Shown: positions 32,869 to 44,206 of the stretch, one piece after another
Layout: the number at the start of each line of letters is the position of its first letter
How positions within the stretch are numbered: the stretch's first letter is position 1
Origin: Tilletia caries
Taxonomy: Eukaryota > Basidiomycota > Exobasidiomycetes > Tilletiales > Tilletiaceae
Direction of reading: 5' to 3'
Assembly (NCBI GenBank): GCA_032718865.1
Contig: JALUTQ010000005.1
Coordinates: 1,922,001 to 1,986,000 of the forward strand
DNA: 64,000 nt
The notes under the pieces: model-generated
Databases searched by the model: none
The model's input: the letters and a program-made list of their open reading frames with translations, nothing else
What the model was told of the DNA's origin: nothing
Program-made: the position numbers and the translations under genes

Positions 32869-34280
32869 ATGGCCGATCCTCCGCCTGCGCCCTGGATTGG
32901 GTCAGTAGCACCAGAATCGGTGCTGTGGCCTGGCGTAAGAGCCACACAACAGGCGGCGGAGTGGCATAATGCGCCGATCGATTCTTGGTTTCTACCAAAG
33001 TACGCCCACCTGCCGCATCCAGTCGTGCCGGATGAAAATATCGGTGGAATGCTCACGCAGCTGAGCGCTACACTCCGGCAGCGCCTCGACGCTGTGCCTC
33101 CACCACCGCCGCCTCGTAGGACCAGACCTGGAGAGCGCCAAGATAATTCGCGCTTGAAGACCTTTCGCACCCGGCTTCGGCCGAATACACAGCAAAAAGA
33201 GGCACTTCGCAAAACGGCTGGAATAGTCAGGTGGACTTACAACCGGGCAGTGGAGTACCTCAAGGCTCACCCAAACGCCTCTTTTCACGACGTCCGCGAA
33301 CATTCAGTTACAGAGGATGGCCTTCCCCTTATGAACCTGTCATGGGTGACTCCGGTGCCATACAGCATCAGGGAGCAGGCGTGCTTTGACGCCCATACAG
33401 CGCTTCGGAATGGCTTGGCGGACGTTCGGGCCGGCAAAATTCCGAACTTCGAGCTGAAATTCCGGAAAAAGCGGGCGCTCTTCTCCTCCTTCCGAATTCG
33501 GACACGTGACTGGGACGGAGGATGCCTCAAGATCCCGAATTTCGGTCTGGGTCCAGGTCAGCACCAGACCAAGATTCAGACGGGGATCGACGTTCCATCG
33601 CTGGAGCAAGATGGGGCATGCATCAAGCAGGAAAACGGGTCATGGTTCCTGCTTTGGCAGAAGGACATGGGTGAAGAAAAGATGCGGGTTCTTGCAGCAC
33701 GTGGGCCAGAAATGTGTGCCATTGACCCCGGCGTTCGGACATTTACCACCATTTACGACCCTTTGCGGGGAACGGCGGCAAAGTTTGGCGATGGAGACCA
33801 CAAGCGTCTTTTCCGCCTCAGTACGCACTTGGATGAGTTGATCTCGCGATCAACCCAAGCTTCAGCAAAAAACCTTACCGTATGCGCCGCGCCGCAAATC
33901 GACTGCGTGCAAGAATCCGGCATCTGGTCGACGAGCTCCATTGGAAGCTGCGTAGCTACCTCAAGCGAAGTTTCGACACTGTGCTGCTGCCAAAATTCAA
34001 CGCGCACCAGATGTCTCGGCGAGGTCAAAGGCGGATCGGGCGAAAGACAGTCAGAGCCATGATGACGTGGGCGCACGGTCGCTTCAGAAGCCGATTAAAT
34101 GAAGCTATGGAGGTCGTCGAGGTGGTGGAGGACTGGACATCCAAGGTCTGCTCAACGTGCGGCACGGTCAATTACAGACTTGTAGGCAGCGAAATCCACC
34201 GCTGCCCCGGATGTCTCACAGTCTCGGATCGAGACGTCAATGCGGCGAAAAACAACATTTTTCCTCCACTGGAAATATGA
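32869..34280 (+). pseudogene. Fanzor (TnpB-like RNA-guided nuclease), full-length but frameshifted
   Basis: ATG at 32869 (ACCATGG context). The N-terminus is Pro-rich, then KTFRTRLRPNTQQKEALRKT and VRWTYNRAVEYL match the helix-turn-helix start of OrfB/TnpB proteins. A beta-rich middle follows, then CAIDPGVRTFTTIYDP (RuvC-I Asp), and after a one-base frame change near 33865, RMRRAANRLRARIRHLVDEL, VEDWTSKVCSTCG (RuvC-II Glu, zinc finger), RCPGC and DRDVNAAKN (RuvC-III Asp). About 470 residues in total, within the range of TnpB and smaller Fanzors. All catalytic and zinc residues are kept. One extra A near the end alters the last residues (NIFPPLEI) relative to the left copy. The shared mid-gene frame change is too short to be an intron by any donor/acceptor pair I can find. 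Confidence 0.9.
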
Positions 34281-34410
34281 TTTTTCTCAACTAGTGACAG
34301 CGACATATTCTCTTTTTTTCTTTTTTTCCTTTTCCTCTACATTTTCTTTTTCTCTTTCTTTTTTTCTTGCGCTCTTTTCCCTTTCTTTTTTTCCCCTTTT
34401 TTTGCCTTTT
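34281..34410 (+). other. Pyrimidine tract after Fanzor, candidate guide-RNA region
   Basis: From 34311 to 34410 nearly every base is T or C. The same tract follows the other Fanzor copy on its own strand. In characterised Fanzor and TnpB loci the guide RNA overlaps the 3' end of the gene and the region beyond; this segment and the hairpin after it sit in that place. No transcript evidence. Confidence 0.35.
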
Positions 34411-34427
34411 TCTTTCCGGAAAAATGC

Positions 34428-34449
34428 CGCCGATCACACGTGATCGGCG
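34428..34449. other. Hairpin downstream of the right Fanzor copy
   Basis: Same 10-bp-stem inverted repeat as at 27249-27270, CGCCGATCAC...GTGATCGGCG, with no substitution between copies although nearby homopolymers differ in length. Confidence 0.5.
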
Positions 34450-34840
34450 TTTGGGAGCTGCACCCCTTTGGCTTCGGCCATTGCACTAGTCTGTATATAG
34501 TACAGGCTTGAAATGCAGCGTCCACTGATTCCATCACAGCAACACCACCACGACAAGACGACGCAACATCAGGTAAATGTGAAGACCGTGGAAGGTTGCG
34601 TGAGCCATGAGGCAGATGTGGTCCAAATTTGAGCGCAAACCGACCAGTTTGAGGGTATGAATGCGTCGTTGAGAATCATGCGGCCGTCAAAAAAGGGCTG
34701 GTTCACTGTTCACACTAAAGGACGGTTACCGCGCGAGTACCGCCCACATGATTTCCACCAACACTGCTGCTTTCGACACTCAACCACCATTGTAACTTGC
34801 CTGGTGTTATAGTGAACCAGTAGAGGAACTCGGCATCAGG

Positions 34841-34950
34841 AAGCCGCGATGGCTGAGTGGTAGACGCAGTAGACTCGAAAAAGATAGCAGGATGATGTAA
34901 TAAGGTCCCGGGATCTAGCCCAGCTGGTGTTATAACTATTTTGTGTTTTC
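34841..34950 (+). repeat. tRNA-derived SINE-like element
   Basis: GATGGCTGAGTGGTAGACG matches a pol III box A (TGGCnnAGTGG). GACTCGAAA resembles the anticodon stem-loop of tRNA-Ser(CGA), and GGTCCCGGGATCTAGCCC, about 55 nt on, resembles box B. Acceptor-stem pairing is not convincing, so this is a tRNA-related repeat head rather than a working tRNA. A 120-bp unrelated body follows. An inverted copy is at 26775-26885. Confidence 0.45.
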
Positions 34951-35143
34951 GAGAAATAAAATGAAACCCCACAGAACGCTCCGGGACGCCGGGCTGGTGG
35001 GACTAGGGATGGCAGCTGCAGAATTAAAGCGTATTCCCCGCTGCTGAACCCACACAATCATACACTTCCTGATACCTCATCCAACGGTCGGTCACCGAAG
35101 GAAAGGTTTTGCTCCTTTTTGGTTTTGGAACCATTCTTACAGG

Positions 35144-35584
35144 CAAGGCTCGGACAGTTACTTACAGTTGTCCATTTTGGGTATACAGTACAGTACAGTT
35201 ACAGTTATAACTTACCGCCAGCGCCTACAGTACAGTAACAGTTACAATTAAGTGACTTTAAGTTACTATAGTTACTGTATTTTTTTCGTCGCGCACGGAC
35301 CTCCAATCCCAGTTTAAGTCACTGTAACAGTTACTAACAGTTACTGTAGAAAAAATATTCAAAGTAACTGTAACTTAAAAAAAGTATTTTTAAGTCACAG
35401 TTTTTGCCTTTCAAAAATTGGTACCATACAGTGCTTGAAAGTGACTGCAAGTCTAACTTTTACAGTTACCGCAGTTCTCAGTTCTCACGGACCCTCGCCG
35501 CTCAACCCTTTTACCTCTTCATCTCATTTATCTTTGCACACACCACCTCAACGATCCCTTCTCTCTTCTCAAGCAGCACCCTTA
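35144..35584. mobile_element. hAT-like MITE, CAAGGCTCGG family, truncated copy
   Basis: Begins CAAGGCTCGGACAGTTAC after CTTACAGG and has the family's ACAGTTAC motifs. It stops at 35584, where sequence of the CAGGGCTCGGC family begins without an end or duplication, marking a recombination or deletion junction. Confidence 0.75.
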
Positions 35585-36220
35585 GCTGATAGTTGCACTT
35601 ACGACTATGACTATGACTATGCTCCAGAAAATGTAAGACAATAGTCGCCATAGTCGTCAAAACTCTGGTCTAAAATTGATTTTGCGACTATAGTCGGACA
35701 ATAGCTGGACGTCAAGGCTATAGTCGCAGCAAAAAATTCGGCTATAGTCCAACTATAGCATGTCATAGTCTGACTATAGCTCGGAGTTGCGACTATAGCC
35801 GTAGGCCCAACCGCCACCGCTATAGTCAGACTATGACATCCATTGCCCATGAAACACTATAGCCAGTCCTAGTGCGACTATTATTGTTGGATAGTCGAAC
35901 CATAGTTCGACTATATTCATTTTTGGCAATAGAAGGCGACCTACACTGTAACTCATTATAGTCTGAAATTTCATGTGCAACTATAGTGCGAAAATTATTG
36001 TCCCAAAGTCCGACCATAGTGACGCACAGGAGTTACAATTTTGGCTATGGTCACACTATAGTGCAAAATTTGGCTGCGCTAAAGCCAGCGACTATAGTCG
36101 ACTATGGAACTATAGTCAGACTTACGACTTTGACTATTTTGGATTTTCAAAAAAAAACGCCTGCGACTACAACTATGACTATGCCAAAAAACGTGCGACT
36201 ATAGTCGGATTCGAGCCCTG
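35585..36220. mobile_element. hAT-like MITE, CAGGGCTCGGC family, copy 2, left end missing
   Basis: Matches copy 3 (52158-52875) from its GCTGATAGTTGCACTTACG segment to the right end TCGAGCCCTG. It lacks the left inverted repeat, and therefore has no duplication. The interior shows the CGACTATAGTCG motif. Confidence 0.8.
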
Positions 36221-36669
36221 TCCTCGCCACTATCAGCTGCTGCTTCTTCAACCAGGATTCCGGGTGCGGGTGCGGATGTCAGAGGGAACGCGGGAGTGAG
36301 ATTGAGAGGAGAGAAGTTCGCGGGGAGGGGGGGAGGGAGGGGCGGGGGGGCGGGGGCTTGATGTACACAGCCCACAGGACAGGACAGGGTCAATGCTGGT
36401 GCGGAACAGGTCACAAGGGAGTCTGTGCATAGCGAAGATACAGAAGAGATGTATGGACTATGGTACGTCCTCGCCCCCACTCTTCAATCTCTGTCAATGA
36501 TTCACTCAGCAGTGTCCTTCTCCCCCATTCTCGCAACCCCAGACAACCCAATTTTCTGGAACTACTTGGACCCCGGTAAAGCGGTACCGAGCTCTTCTCC
36601 CCTCACCCACCCTCACCCGCCGCCGTCGCAATGCATTTACTAGCTGTGAGGAGCACTTTGCGTGGAGCG

Positions 36670-37321
36670 CAGTGTTGAGCATAATATTGGAGTATGAAGT
36701 ATTCCTATATGCTTGAGTATATTACTATTTGCAAAACCATACTATATACTATCGGGTCCCGGGAGAATTTTTGGAAAACATACCATATAGTATACACTAT
36801 TTCAAAATCTGGCGGAAGTTGTAGTATCCTATAGTACCAACTTTGGGTCCCAGACCCCGAGTACGTCGTCTCAAAGTACTACAGTATACCTATAGTATAC
36901 TATACTCCCTGCAAATTTTACTATACTTCTACGATAGTATAAATTAGTACTATAGTATACATATACTCATCAGTATACCATACTTCTACGATAGTATATG
37001 GTAGCACTATAGTTGCATATACCATTACTATAGCACTACTATAGTGTTTTATATTTGCCTAGATTGCGTTTGAGAAGGAAATATTTAAGTATTAAAATAC
37101 TACTATAGTATGATGGAAAATTTGCGCATACTATAGTAGTCATATCATAATATTATGGTACTACCCTTTTTTTGGCCTTGGAGTATAGTAGTATTATAGG
37201 AATCACTACCATACTATCCGATCCTATATACTACCTTCGCCCTCCCGACAACCAAAGGTAGTATGGGGTATACTACTAGAGCCCCTGAAAACAGTATACT
37301 ATAGTATAATGTTTAACACTG
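36670..37321. mobile_element. hAT-like MITE, CAGTGTT family, TATACTATAGTATA-rich
   Basis: 652 bp, ends CAGTGTTGAGCATAATA and the inverse of CAGTGTTAAACATTATA, with a perfect 8-bp duplication GTGGAGCG (36662-36669, 37322-37329). Interior of degenerate TATACTATAGTA motifs, no gene. Confidence 0.88.
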
Positions 37322-37584
37322 GTGGAGCGACGGCGACTTCCGGCGAGCGTTTTGGGTTACACTTGCGCAGTTTGTTGCATTGTTTGTCTTTAGAGTAGTT
37401 TGCAAATTGATTGGGATTAATTATTTTTTTTTTTACCGCGGAAACACGCCGAAGTCTCACGCCTCACCCTCACGCGTTACCACCCAACATCAACACCAAC
37501 ACCACCAGCCTCATTCACCACAACTTCTTCTTTACCTTCTCCCTACAGCACCAGCGATCTTTTTATCAAACAGCTAACATCACG

Positions 37585-38574
37585 ATGCCAAATCGCCGCC
37601 TGTCACTGGATATCATCGATCTCGCCATTCGTCTAGTTGCAGAAGGAACTGTCACGGTCTCTTACCTCGATCGCAACGGCATTATCTCCAAGAGCACCTT
37701 CTACCGACATCGTATCCGCGGTTTGGAGGTTAAACGCAAGTCTACAGGTCGTCCTAGCTGCTCCCTTACAGTGTAGCTGAGTTTCTTTACGAGCTCGTTC
37801 TGCGCCGTCCAGCTCTATACCTGGACGAACTCCGCAGCATCCTTCGCCGCATTAATGGACGCAGCATCTCCCTCAGCACCGTTCACAGGTACCTATTGCG
37901 AGGCGGAATCACGCTGAAACGCGCGCATCGAATAGCTCAAGATCGGACAGTATGAGCCTTCCCAACTAGTCTTCTCCGATGAAACATCATACGATACAAG
38001 AGACTCAGTCCGTGTACGAGCACGCAGCAAGCGCAGCCGCAACGCCGTACTTCCACGCCCCTACACCCGCGGCAAGCGACTTTCCTGCATTGCAGCTCTG
38101 GGCATCGATGGGTGCTTCGCTTCCCGCGCAGTCCAAGGCTCCTTCAACGAACATCTCTTCTACACGTACCTCAAGAACGACTTGCTTCCATACATGACCC
38201 CGTTCTCCGGCCCGCGATCCGTACTTGTGCTGGACAACGCCAGCATCCATCACTCCCATCGTATCAGGATACTCGTGGAGGATATCTTCAGTGAGTTCCG
38301 TTCTCTATCCTGGAAGTCGGTATTCGGATATTCTCACATCTCACTGCTGACATCCTTTCATTTCCCCGCCTCGACAGACTGCAAGCTTGAATTCCTACCG
38401 CCGTACAGTCCCGACTTCAACCCAATCGAGCGCGCATTTGCGAAGATCAAGGCCTCACTCCGCCGCCAAAATGCTGCCGTTGTGGATCCCAACCACTTCT
38501 TCGAAGCCGTTCGAGACATCACCTTGAAGGATTGCGAAGGGTGGATGAGGCTTGCAGGATATGTATGCGGCTAG
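37585..38574 (+). pseudogene. Tc1/IS630-like DDE transposase, frameshifted
   Basis: ATG at 37585. The N-terminal helix-turn-helix (DIIDLAIRLVAEGTVTVSYL, then KSTFYRHRIRG) is followed, after a frame change at about 37770, by VAEFLYELVLRRPALYLDEL and LSTVHRYLLRGGITLKRAH. A second frame change at about 37950 leads into QLVFSDETSYDTRDSVRVRA (first Asp), SVLVLDNASIHHS (second Asp), an intron at 38291-38377 (GTGAGT...CGACAG), and LPPYSPDFNPIERAFAKIK (Glu), ending at the stop at 38572-38574. About 35 residues lie between the second Asp and the Glu after splicing. Two frame breaks make the copy inactive. Confidence 0.85.
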
Positions 38575-39894
38575 GAGATGTTCAAGATGTGCTATCAAAG
38601 CAACAGAGAGGTCAACGATTCAAGTACATGTCGACGGCAATGCAATACAAAATGCGCTGCGAAGAATGCGCTGCGCAGTTGGATTACCTGATCTGAAATG
38701 GCAGGTATGGCTTCGTGAAAGGAAATTGCAGAAGCAAGAAGAGCGAGGATGATGCAAAGTGGAAAAAACACATCTTGTCTAGAGGGACAACGTACGAGGG
38801 TGTTGAACCCCAGAGTGTAATATGCGTGTGAAAGTGCGACTGGTGACTTCTACAGGGCCTGTATTCCTGTAATACGGTCTGGGGATCGGTAAGGGTGAGG
38901 TGGTGGGGGTGTTGAACCCCTGAGAGCGTTGAAAGAACCAAGGGACGGCTTCTTGGACGAAGATGAGAAGATGCGAAGAGGCGAAGACATCGGACCCGGA
39001 CGTGAGTGTATGTTTGTGTATGACTCAACGTCCTGGGTGATGTTCAATATGTAGGCCGCATGAATGCTATGACCATAGCAATCCTTTGAAAGCAGCTATT
39101 CTGGAGAAGGGGCATAGGCAAATGAGCAATGTGCATGTATGCGAAGAATTCACTGATCAATGCGCTTACTCACAACGTGGCGAATCCAAACGAGAGAGAA
39201 CCTCAGTGAGAAGGAGTAGCAGGAAGCTCCCGTTCACCGGGAGTGGCGAGAGGCGCATGAGGCGAGGAGGAGCTGTCGGGAACGCTGATTGCGCAGTCCG
39301 CATCGACGAACAGTGGCACGCGGTTGGATGGTGAGCCCCCGAGCTCGCTGGTATCTTGCTTCTTCAGGTTGAAGATGGTATCGCTCAGTGCCGAGTCGTC
39401 GTCTGATGGACCGAAGTCGAATCCTCCAGTCGACGCGGTGCCAGCCTTTGATGTGCTGGAAGCACTATATGTACCATCGCCCGAGATCATCTGTGACCAG
39501 TACTTGAGAAGGTCCTCAACGTCTGATAGCATTCCCGTCGTCAACTTGAGGTCTTGGACGAATGCGTCGAAGTTCGTCTCGTAGGAGGATGCGACCTGAC
39601 TGACTCGCATGAAGCCGGCACGGAACAGATTCTTGCTTGTCTCGGGATGCAGGCGAAGTGTCTTGGCAGCGTCCTCAATCAGCATCACCATGGGACCTTG
39701 AAGGAGAGGGAGCGTCAGACTGCGCTTCAGGTTTGGTGCCGATGGTTGAGTTTGACGACCTCCCGCGCCGGACGACGATGTTTGACGGCGTGGTGATGCG
39801 TAGAAGCTTGAAGCAGGCGAGGAGAGTATGATTGTCACGTCTGCCTTCGCCTTTCCCTTTCCACTGGGCGTACGTGTTGCGCTGGGTCGAGATC

Positions 39895-40153
39895 AGTTGA
39901 GAATCAGGGCTCCGTAGTAGCGCGCAGAGGCTATAGGGCAATCTCAGACGTACCTCAGTCCAGTGTACTTGGATCAAAGGTTTGTGTCTGTCTAATTGCG
40001 TAAAGTAAGAGGTAACTCGTAAGGAGTGTGGGTGCGCCGAGAGGACTGATGTCTTTGGCGGTTCGGCTCATTTCACTGATCATCCTCCACGTCCTTCCGC
40101 TCATCCTCAATCACCAGTCACCACCGGTTGATCCCGAGCGCGACTCTTTGACT
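39895..40153 (-). repeat. Copia-1 3' LTR
   Basis: 259 bp, ends AGTTGAG...TTGACT on the plus strand. Preceded by AGATC. Confidence 0.92.
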
Positions 40154-43100
40154 CCCCCTCCCGCGCTCTGGATGAGCGTTGCCCAGAAACAGTCGAACTC
40201 CGCCACCAATGCCATCGAGCTCAACCCCAGTTGTTTCCTCCCAGAAGTCAACCGTGCGAACGTAACGTTCTTCGTCAGGAGGTCCGCTGGATTTTCGTCC
40301 GTGTGAACCCTTTGGACCTTGACCGTCCCGTCATTGTTCTTGTCGCGGACCAGGTGGTGATGAATGCTGATATGCTTGGTTCGTTGGTGGGACTGCGGAT
40401 TTCGAGCTAATGCCTCCGCTCCTGTGTTGTCCGTATACATATCCACCGGTCCCTTCACACGCAACCGCAGCTCATCCAACAACTGCACCGCCCAGATCGC
40501 CTCTCTTGTGGCCTCCGATAGCGCGATATACTCCGCCTCTGTTGAAGATATCGAGACCGTGTCCTGGAGTTTTGATCTCCAAGTGACTGGATTCCCGTAG
40601 AGGTAAAACACGTACCCTGTAACGCTCCGCCTCGTAGTAGGATCTGAGCCATGGTCCGAGTCCGAGTAGCCAACGAGCTGGGCCAGATCACTGTGCCGGA
40701 AGCGCAAGCCTAGTTCCCTTGTGCCTGCCAGGTAGCGTAACACCCTCTTTGCAGCCGCTACGTGATCCTCCGAAGGATTAGCCATGAAGCGAGCTAGCTT
40801 CCCTACTTGGAACGCAATGTCCATTCGTGTTCCTTGAGCAAGCCATAACCCTAACCCACCAATGCCGCGTAGTAGTGCCGCTCTTGAGTCGTAGCCACAG
40901 ATCCTTCTCTTGGCCCGAGGCCCTTTGATGCTTCGGACATCGGTGTATCGGAGGGTTTGCAGTTGGTCATGCCATATCGTAGAAGTATTTGATCGGTGTA
41001 GCCAGTCTGACTCATAGTCGCAACTCGACCGCATTTCGACCTGTTGATCCGAATTCCCAACATGGAGGACAATGGGCCATTATCGGTCATCTTGAACCAA
41101 GAAGTGAACTGCTGCTTGATCTCGCTGACAGCCTCTTCGGTTGGAGCCGCAATTGCCACGTCGTCAACGTAGATGAGGATAATCACCGGTCCTTGCTCTG
41201 TCGTCTTGTGGAACAGGCACGGCTCACTCTTCAGCTGGATGAAGTCGGCTTCGAGGAGGCGGTCGCGAAGCTTGTGGTACCAGTACCTGCCAGATTGCTT
41301 GAGCCCGTAGAGTGTCCGAAGGAGACGACACACTTTCCCAGACCCGTCGTCGTATCCAGGGGGGGCTGACGCATGTAGATGTCGACGTCCAGCTCTCCGT
41401 TCAAGTATGCGGTCTTGACGTCCATGCCGTGGAGTCTGAGACCGAGTTGGATAGCCAGTGTCACCATCATCCGAAGGGCGGAAAGCCTGGCCACCGGGGC
41501 AAATGTTTCATCGTAGTCAACGCCCTCGACTTGGGTGTATCCTTGCGCAACCAGCCTCGACTTCTTGCGGATCGCGCGTCCCTCCGGGTCGGTCTTCACC
41601 TTGTAGACCCATCGACACCCAATGAGCTTTCGTCCAGGTGGTGGATGGCACAGCTCCCACGTTCCCATTTCCATCAACGACTTGTATTCGTCGTCCATCG
41701 ACGCCTTCCACTCGTCCTTATCCTCGCGCGACAGGGCCTGGGCGAAGGTGGTAGGCTCCAAGAGTTGTCCATCCAGCGTTCTTGCTTCGCGTCCTTGATT
41801 GGCTAGCAACGCGATCTCTTCAACCTCTGAGCACTCCGTGATTGCAACCAGCTCGACCTTGGACCATTCTTCATCGATCTTGTGGAGGTTGAGGGAGGCA
41901 CCCAATGCTTGCAAGTCGTGTAGTCTTGGACTCTTTCGCATCGGTTTCGCTCCTTTCGCGTCTCCCTTCCCTGCTCGCTTCCCCGATTTCGTTCCTCTCT
42001 CCCGCTCCCGTCCCGTACCTTCCTTCTGTTCCGTCATCCCATGTGACATTCCCTTCTGTTCCATCTCCTCATTCAACGCCCTCGGCCTCTCCTGCTCCGC
42101 TGCCTCTTCGCTCAACACCCCCTCCTGCTCTGCTGCCTCCTCAAGTGTCCCTCTGTCATCCTGCTCAACATCCTGTTCTACCATCTTCTCCATTACCCCC
42201 TCCTGCTCAAGCGGCTCCTGTGTGTCTACGATCTCCGATGGATCCATGGTGATCGTGTTTGGAACTGGTAGTGTGGAAATCGTAACGTCGTCGTCTCTCG
42301 TGATACCCCCTAGGTCTTCGGCGTCGTGTAGGTCGGAAGGAATCTGAAGCTCGTTCGTTTCCCCCTCCCCGACCTGCCGACGGCGACGTTTTGGATAGGG
42401 AAGGACCATTTCTACATGGTCATCAGGGCGAGACGCATGTTGTTGAAGCGAGTCCAACGAGCGCCCTTCATCGTACGTCCGGGTTTCGTCAAAGAGAACA
42501 GAACGGCTGTAGCGAAGAGGATTGGTGGTGTCGGATGGCACGTATACCAACCATCCCTTCCGATCCTCTGACATCCCTAGAAAGGTTCCACGCACGCCAC
42601 GGGCCGACAACTTGCCATCTGGCCGATGTCGGGCGTCCTGCATTGTCCAGCAGAGGCAGCCAAACGTCCGAAGCATCGAAAGGTCGACCGGCTTGCCCGA
42701 CCACAGCTCTTGAGGGATGCGATAGCCGAGGCTGCTGTGAGGGGTTCGATTCACCAAATACGCCGCGTATCTCCAAGCGAACGGCCAAAAATCCGATTGG
42801 AAGGCGAGCGGCAGTGAGCATCGCCCTTCCCCGTTCTTGCAGCACGCCTTGGAATCGCTCGACTCGCCCGTTTTGCTCACTCGATCCTGGCACAGTCCAC
42901 TTCCAGCCCACACCCTCCTTCGCTGCCCAAGAGTCCATCGCCACGTTGTCGAACTCTGTACCATTGTCCGTGTGCAGAGTCTTGATCTTGGATCCCGTGT
43001 ATGTTTGAATCTGACGCGCCCAACGCTGTAAGACCTTTGTGACCGTGGCACTGCTCTTGTCTACGATCGGGAAAGTCCATCCCTTTCGAGAGTAGTCGTC

Positions 43101-44206
43101 CAAAGTGCTGAGGGCGTATGCGTACTCTACGTTGCCTGTATAAGGGCCGGACAGGTCGCAGTGAGCAAGATCTCCGCGATTGATGGCCCGGGAAGACGAG
43201 GTTTTGAACGACGACTCCTTGAGATTGGAGACGGCACATGCGTCGCATCGATCTTCACGGTCCACTAAGCGCAGTGCCGCGCTTTTGTTCAGGTTCTTGA
43301 GACCTTCCACGCCGAGTCCAATGAGCCGTGCGATGGTACCAAAGCTCATGTGGCCGAAACGTTGGTGCCAGCGGATGATCATCCTCTCCTGCGTCAGAGC
43401 ACGATGGGCATCGTCTCCCTCCTTGTCCTCTGTTCTTTGGCCATCACCTTCCTCCTCGACATCCAAAGCCCCCTTCTCCTTGTCCTTGCGGTCTGCTACA
43501 GCAGCAGCCGCGTTTCCTGAGGAACAGGGACAGACAGAGTCATCTTGGGCCCCTTTTGCAGCAGTAGGTACGGACGGAGAGTACGTACCTGAGGGCTGTG
43601 CCCCTCCCCTGCGGAGCGTATACATCGAAGTAGAGCAGGGGGTAGGGGCAGTTTGTGATGCAGAGCATCCCGGCATGCGGATCGGCCGATGCGGAGATGG
43701 TGCAGAGCACCTTAGGCCAGACTGATGTACCGCTACTACCGCTCCGTTAGCTTGGTCTGGCCCGTATGTTCTTGACAGCACAACAGTGGCACCGCTGCGT
43801 GGATCACGGTCCAGCTCATGTTTGCTGCTGTCCCTGATCAGAATGGTCTTTGAAGCTGTATGTGGGAAGTTAACACCTATGCCAGCTTGGTTTAACCTTT
43901 GGACTGAGAGGAGGTTGTGAGGGAAAGCTGGGACGACATAGACGTTGTGGAGAGTCATGCTGAGGGCAGGTGCTGTGCGGAGATGAATGGTCAAGGATCC
44001 TCGATGTGTTGCTGCAACCGTCTTGCCGTCCGCAATCCGGATCATCTTCTCGTCACGCATCACGGTCCCTTCCTCCAGCAGATTCCCGTCATTGATGAAA
44101 TGGTGCGTGGCTCCTGAGTCCAGGATCCATCGCACCGGCCATCGCTCGCCCGGAAGAGGTGGGGGTGGCGGAACGGGGGGGTTTCCCGCGCCGCCGCGCC
44201 GCCCTA
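40111..44206 (-). pseudogene. pol: Copia-1 Pol (protease, integrase, RT, RNase H), three frame breaks
   Basis: Protease WILDSGATHHFIND (from about 44130); integrase HHCC region RWHQRFGHMSFGTIARLIGL with CDAC, then DLAHCDLSGPYTG, LHTDNGTEFD and SSEQNGRVERF. The frame breaks at about 42790 and resumes PFAWRYAAYLVNRTPHSSLG. RT follows: SRLVAQGYTQVEGVDYDETF, KTAYLNGELDVDIYM, a second break at about 41337, then LRTLYGLKQSGRYWYHKL and ILIYVDDVAIAA. A third break at about 40857 precedes RNase H (YSDSDHGSDPTTRRSVTGY, SISSTEAEYIALSEATREAI). Domain order PR-IN-RT-RH is diagnostic of Copia. The breaks make the copy non-autonomous despite its young LTRs. Confidence 0.88.

Larger units (their letters stand above)
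33387..35584. repeat. Right arm of the large inverted duplication
   Basis: Reverse complement of 25046-25409 plus 26490-28289. It starts within the Fanzor frame, which here continues upstream to a start codon, and ends inside the CAAGGCTCGG element where it meets a different MITE at 35585. Confidence 0.85.

Noticed and set aside
33820..33866. A 45-nt intron (GTACGC...TTCAG) explaining the Fanzor frame change
   Set aside because: Its length is a multiple of three, so splicing would not move the reading frame to the C-terminal half.
34841..34950. Functional tRNA-Ser gene
   Set aside because: No convincing acceptor-stem pairing and a disordered anticodon arm. It is more likely a tRNA-derived repeat.
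40111..40153. Copia-1 RNase H frame extending into the LTR as extra coding
   Set aside because: The last codons are LTR and polypurine-tract sequence read through past the end of the RNase H domain, with no domain meaning.
44204..44206. A Copia-1 gag-pol programmed frameshift at the C7 run
   Set aside because: The gag stop lies upstream of the C7 run, so a shift there could not rescue it. A -1 shift would have to occur before 44206, where no classic slippery heptamer is evident.
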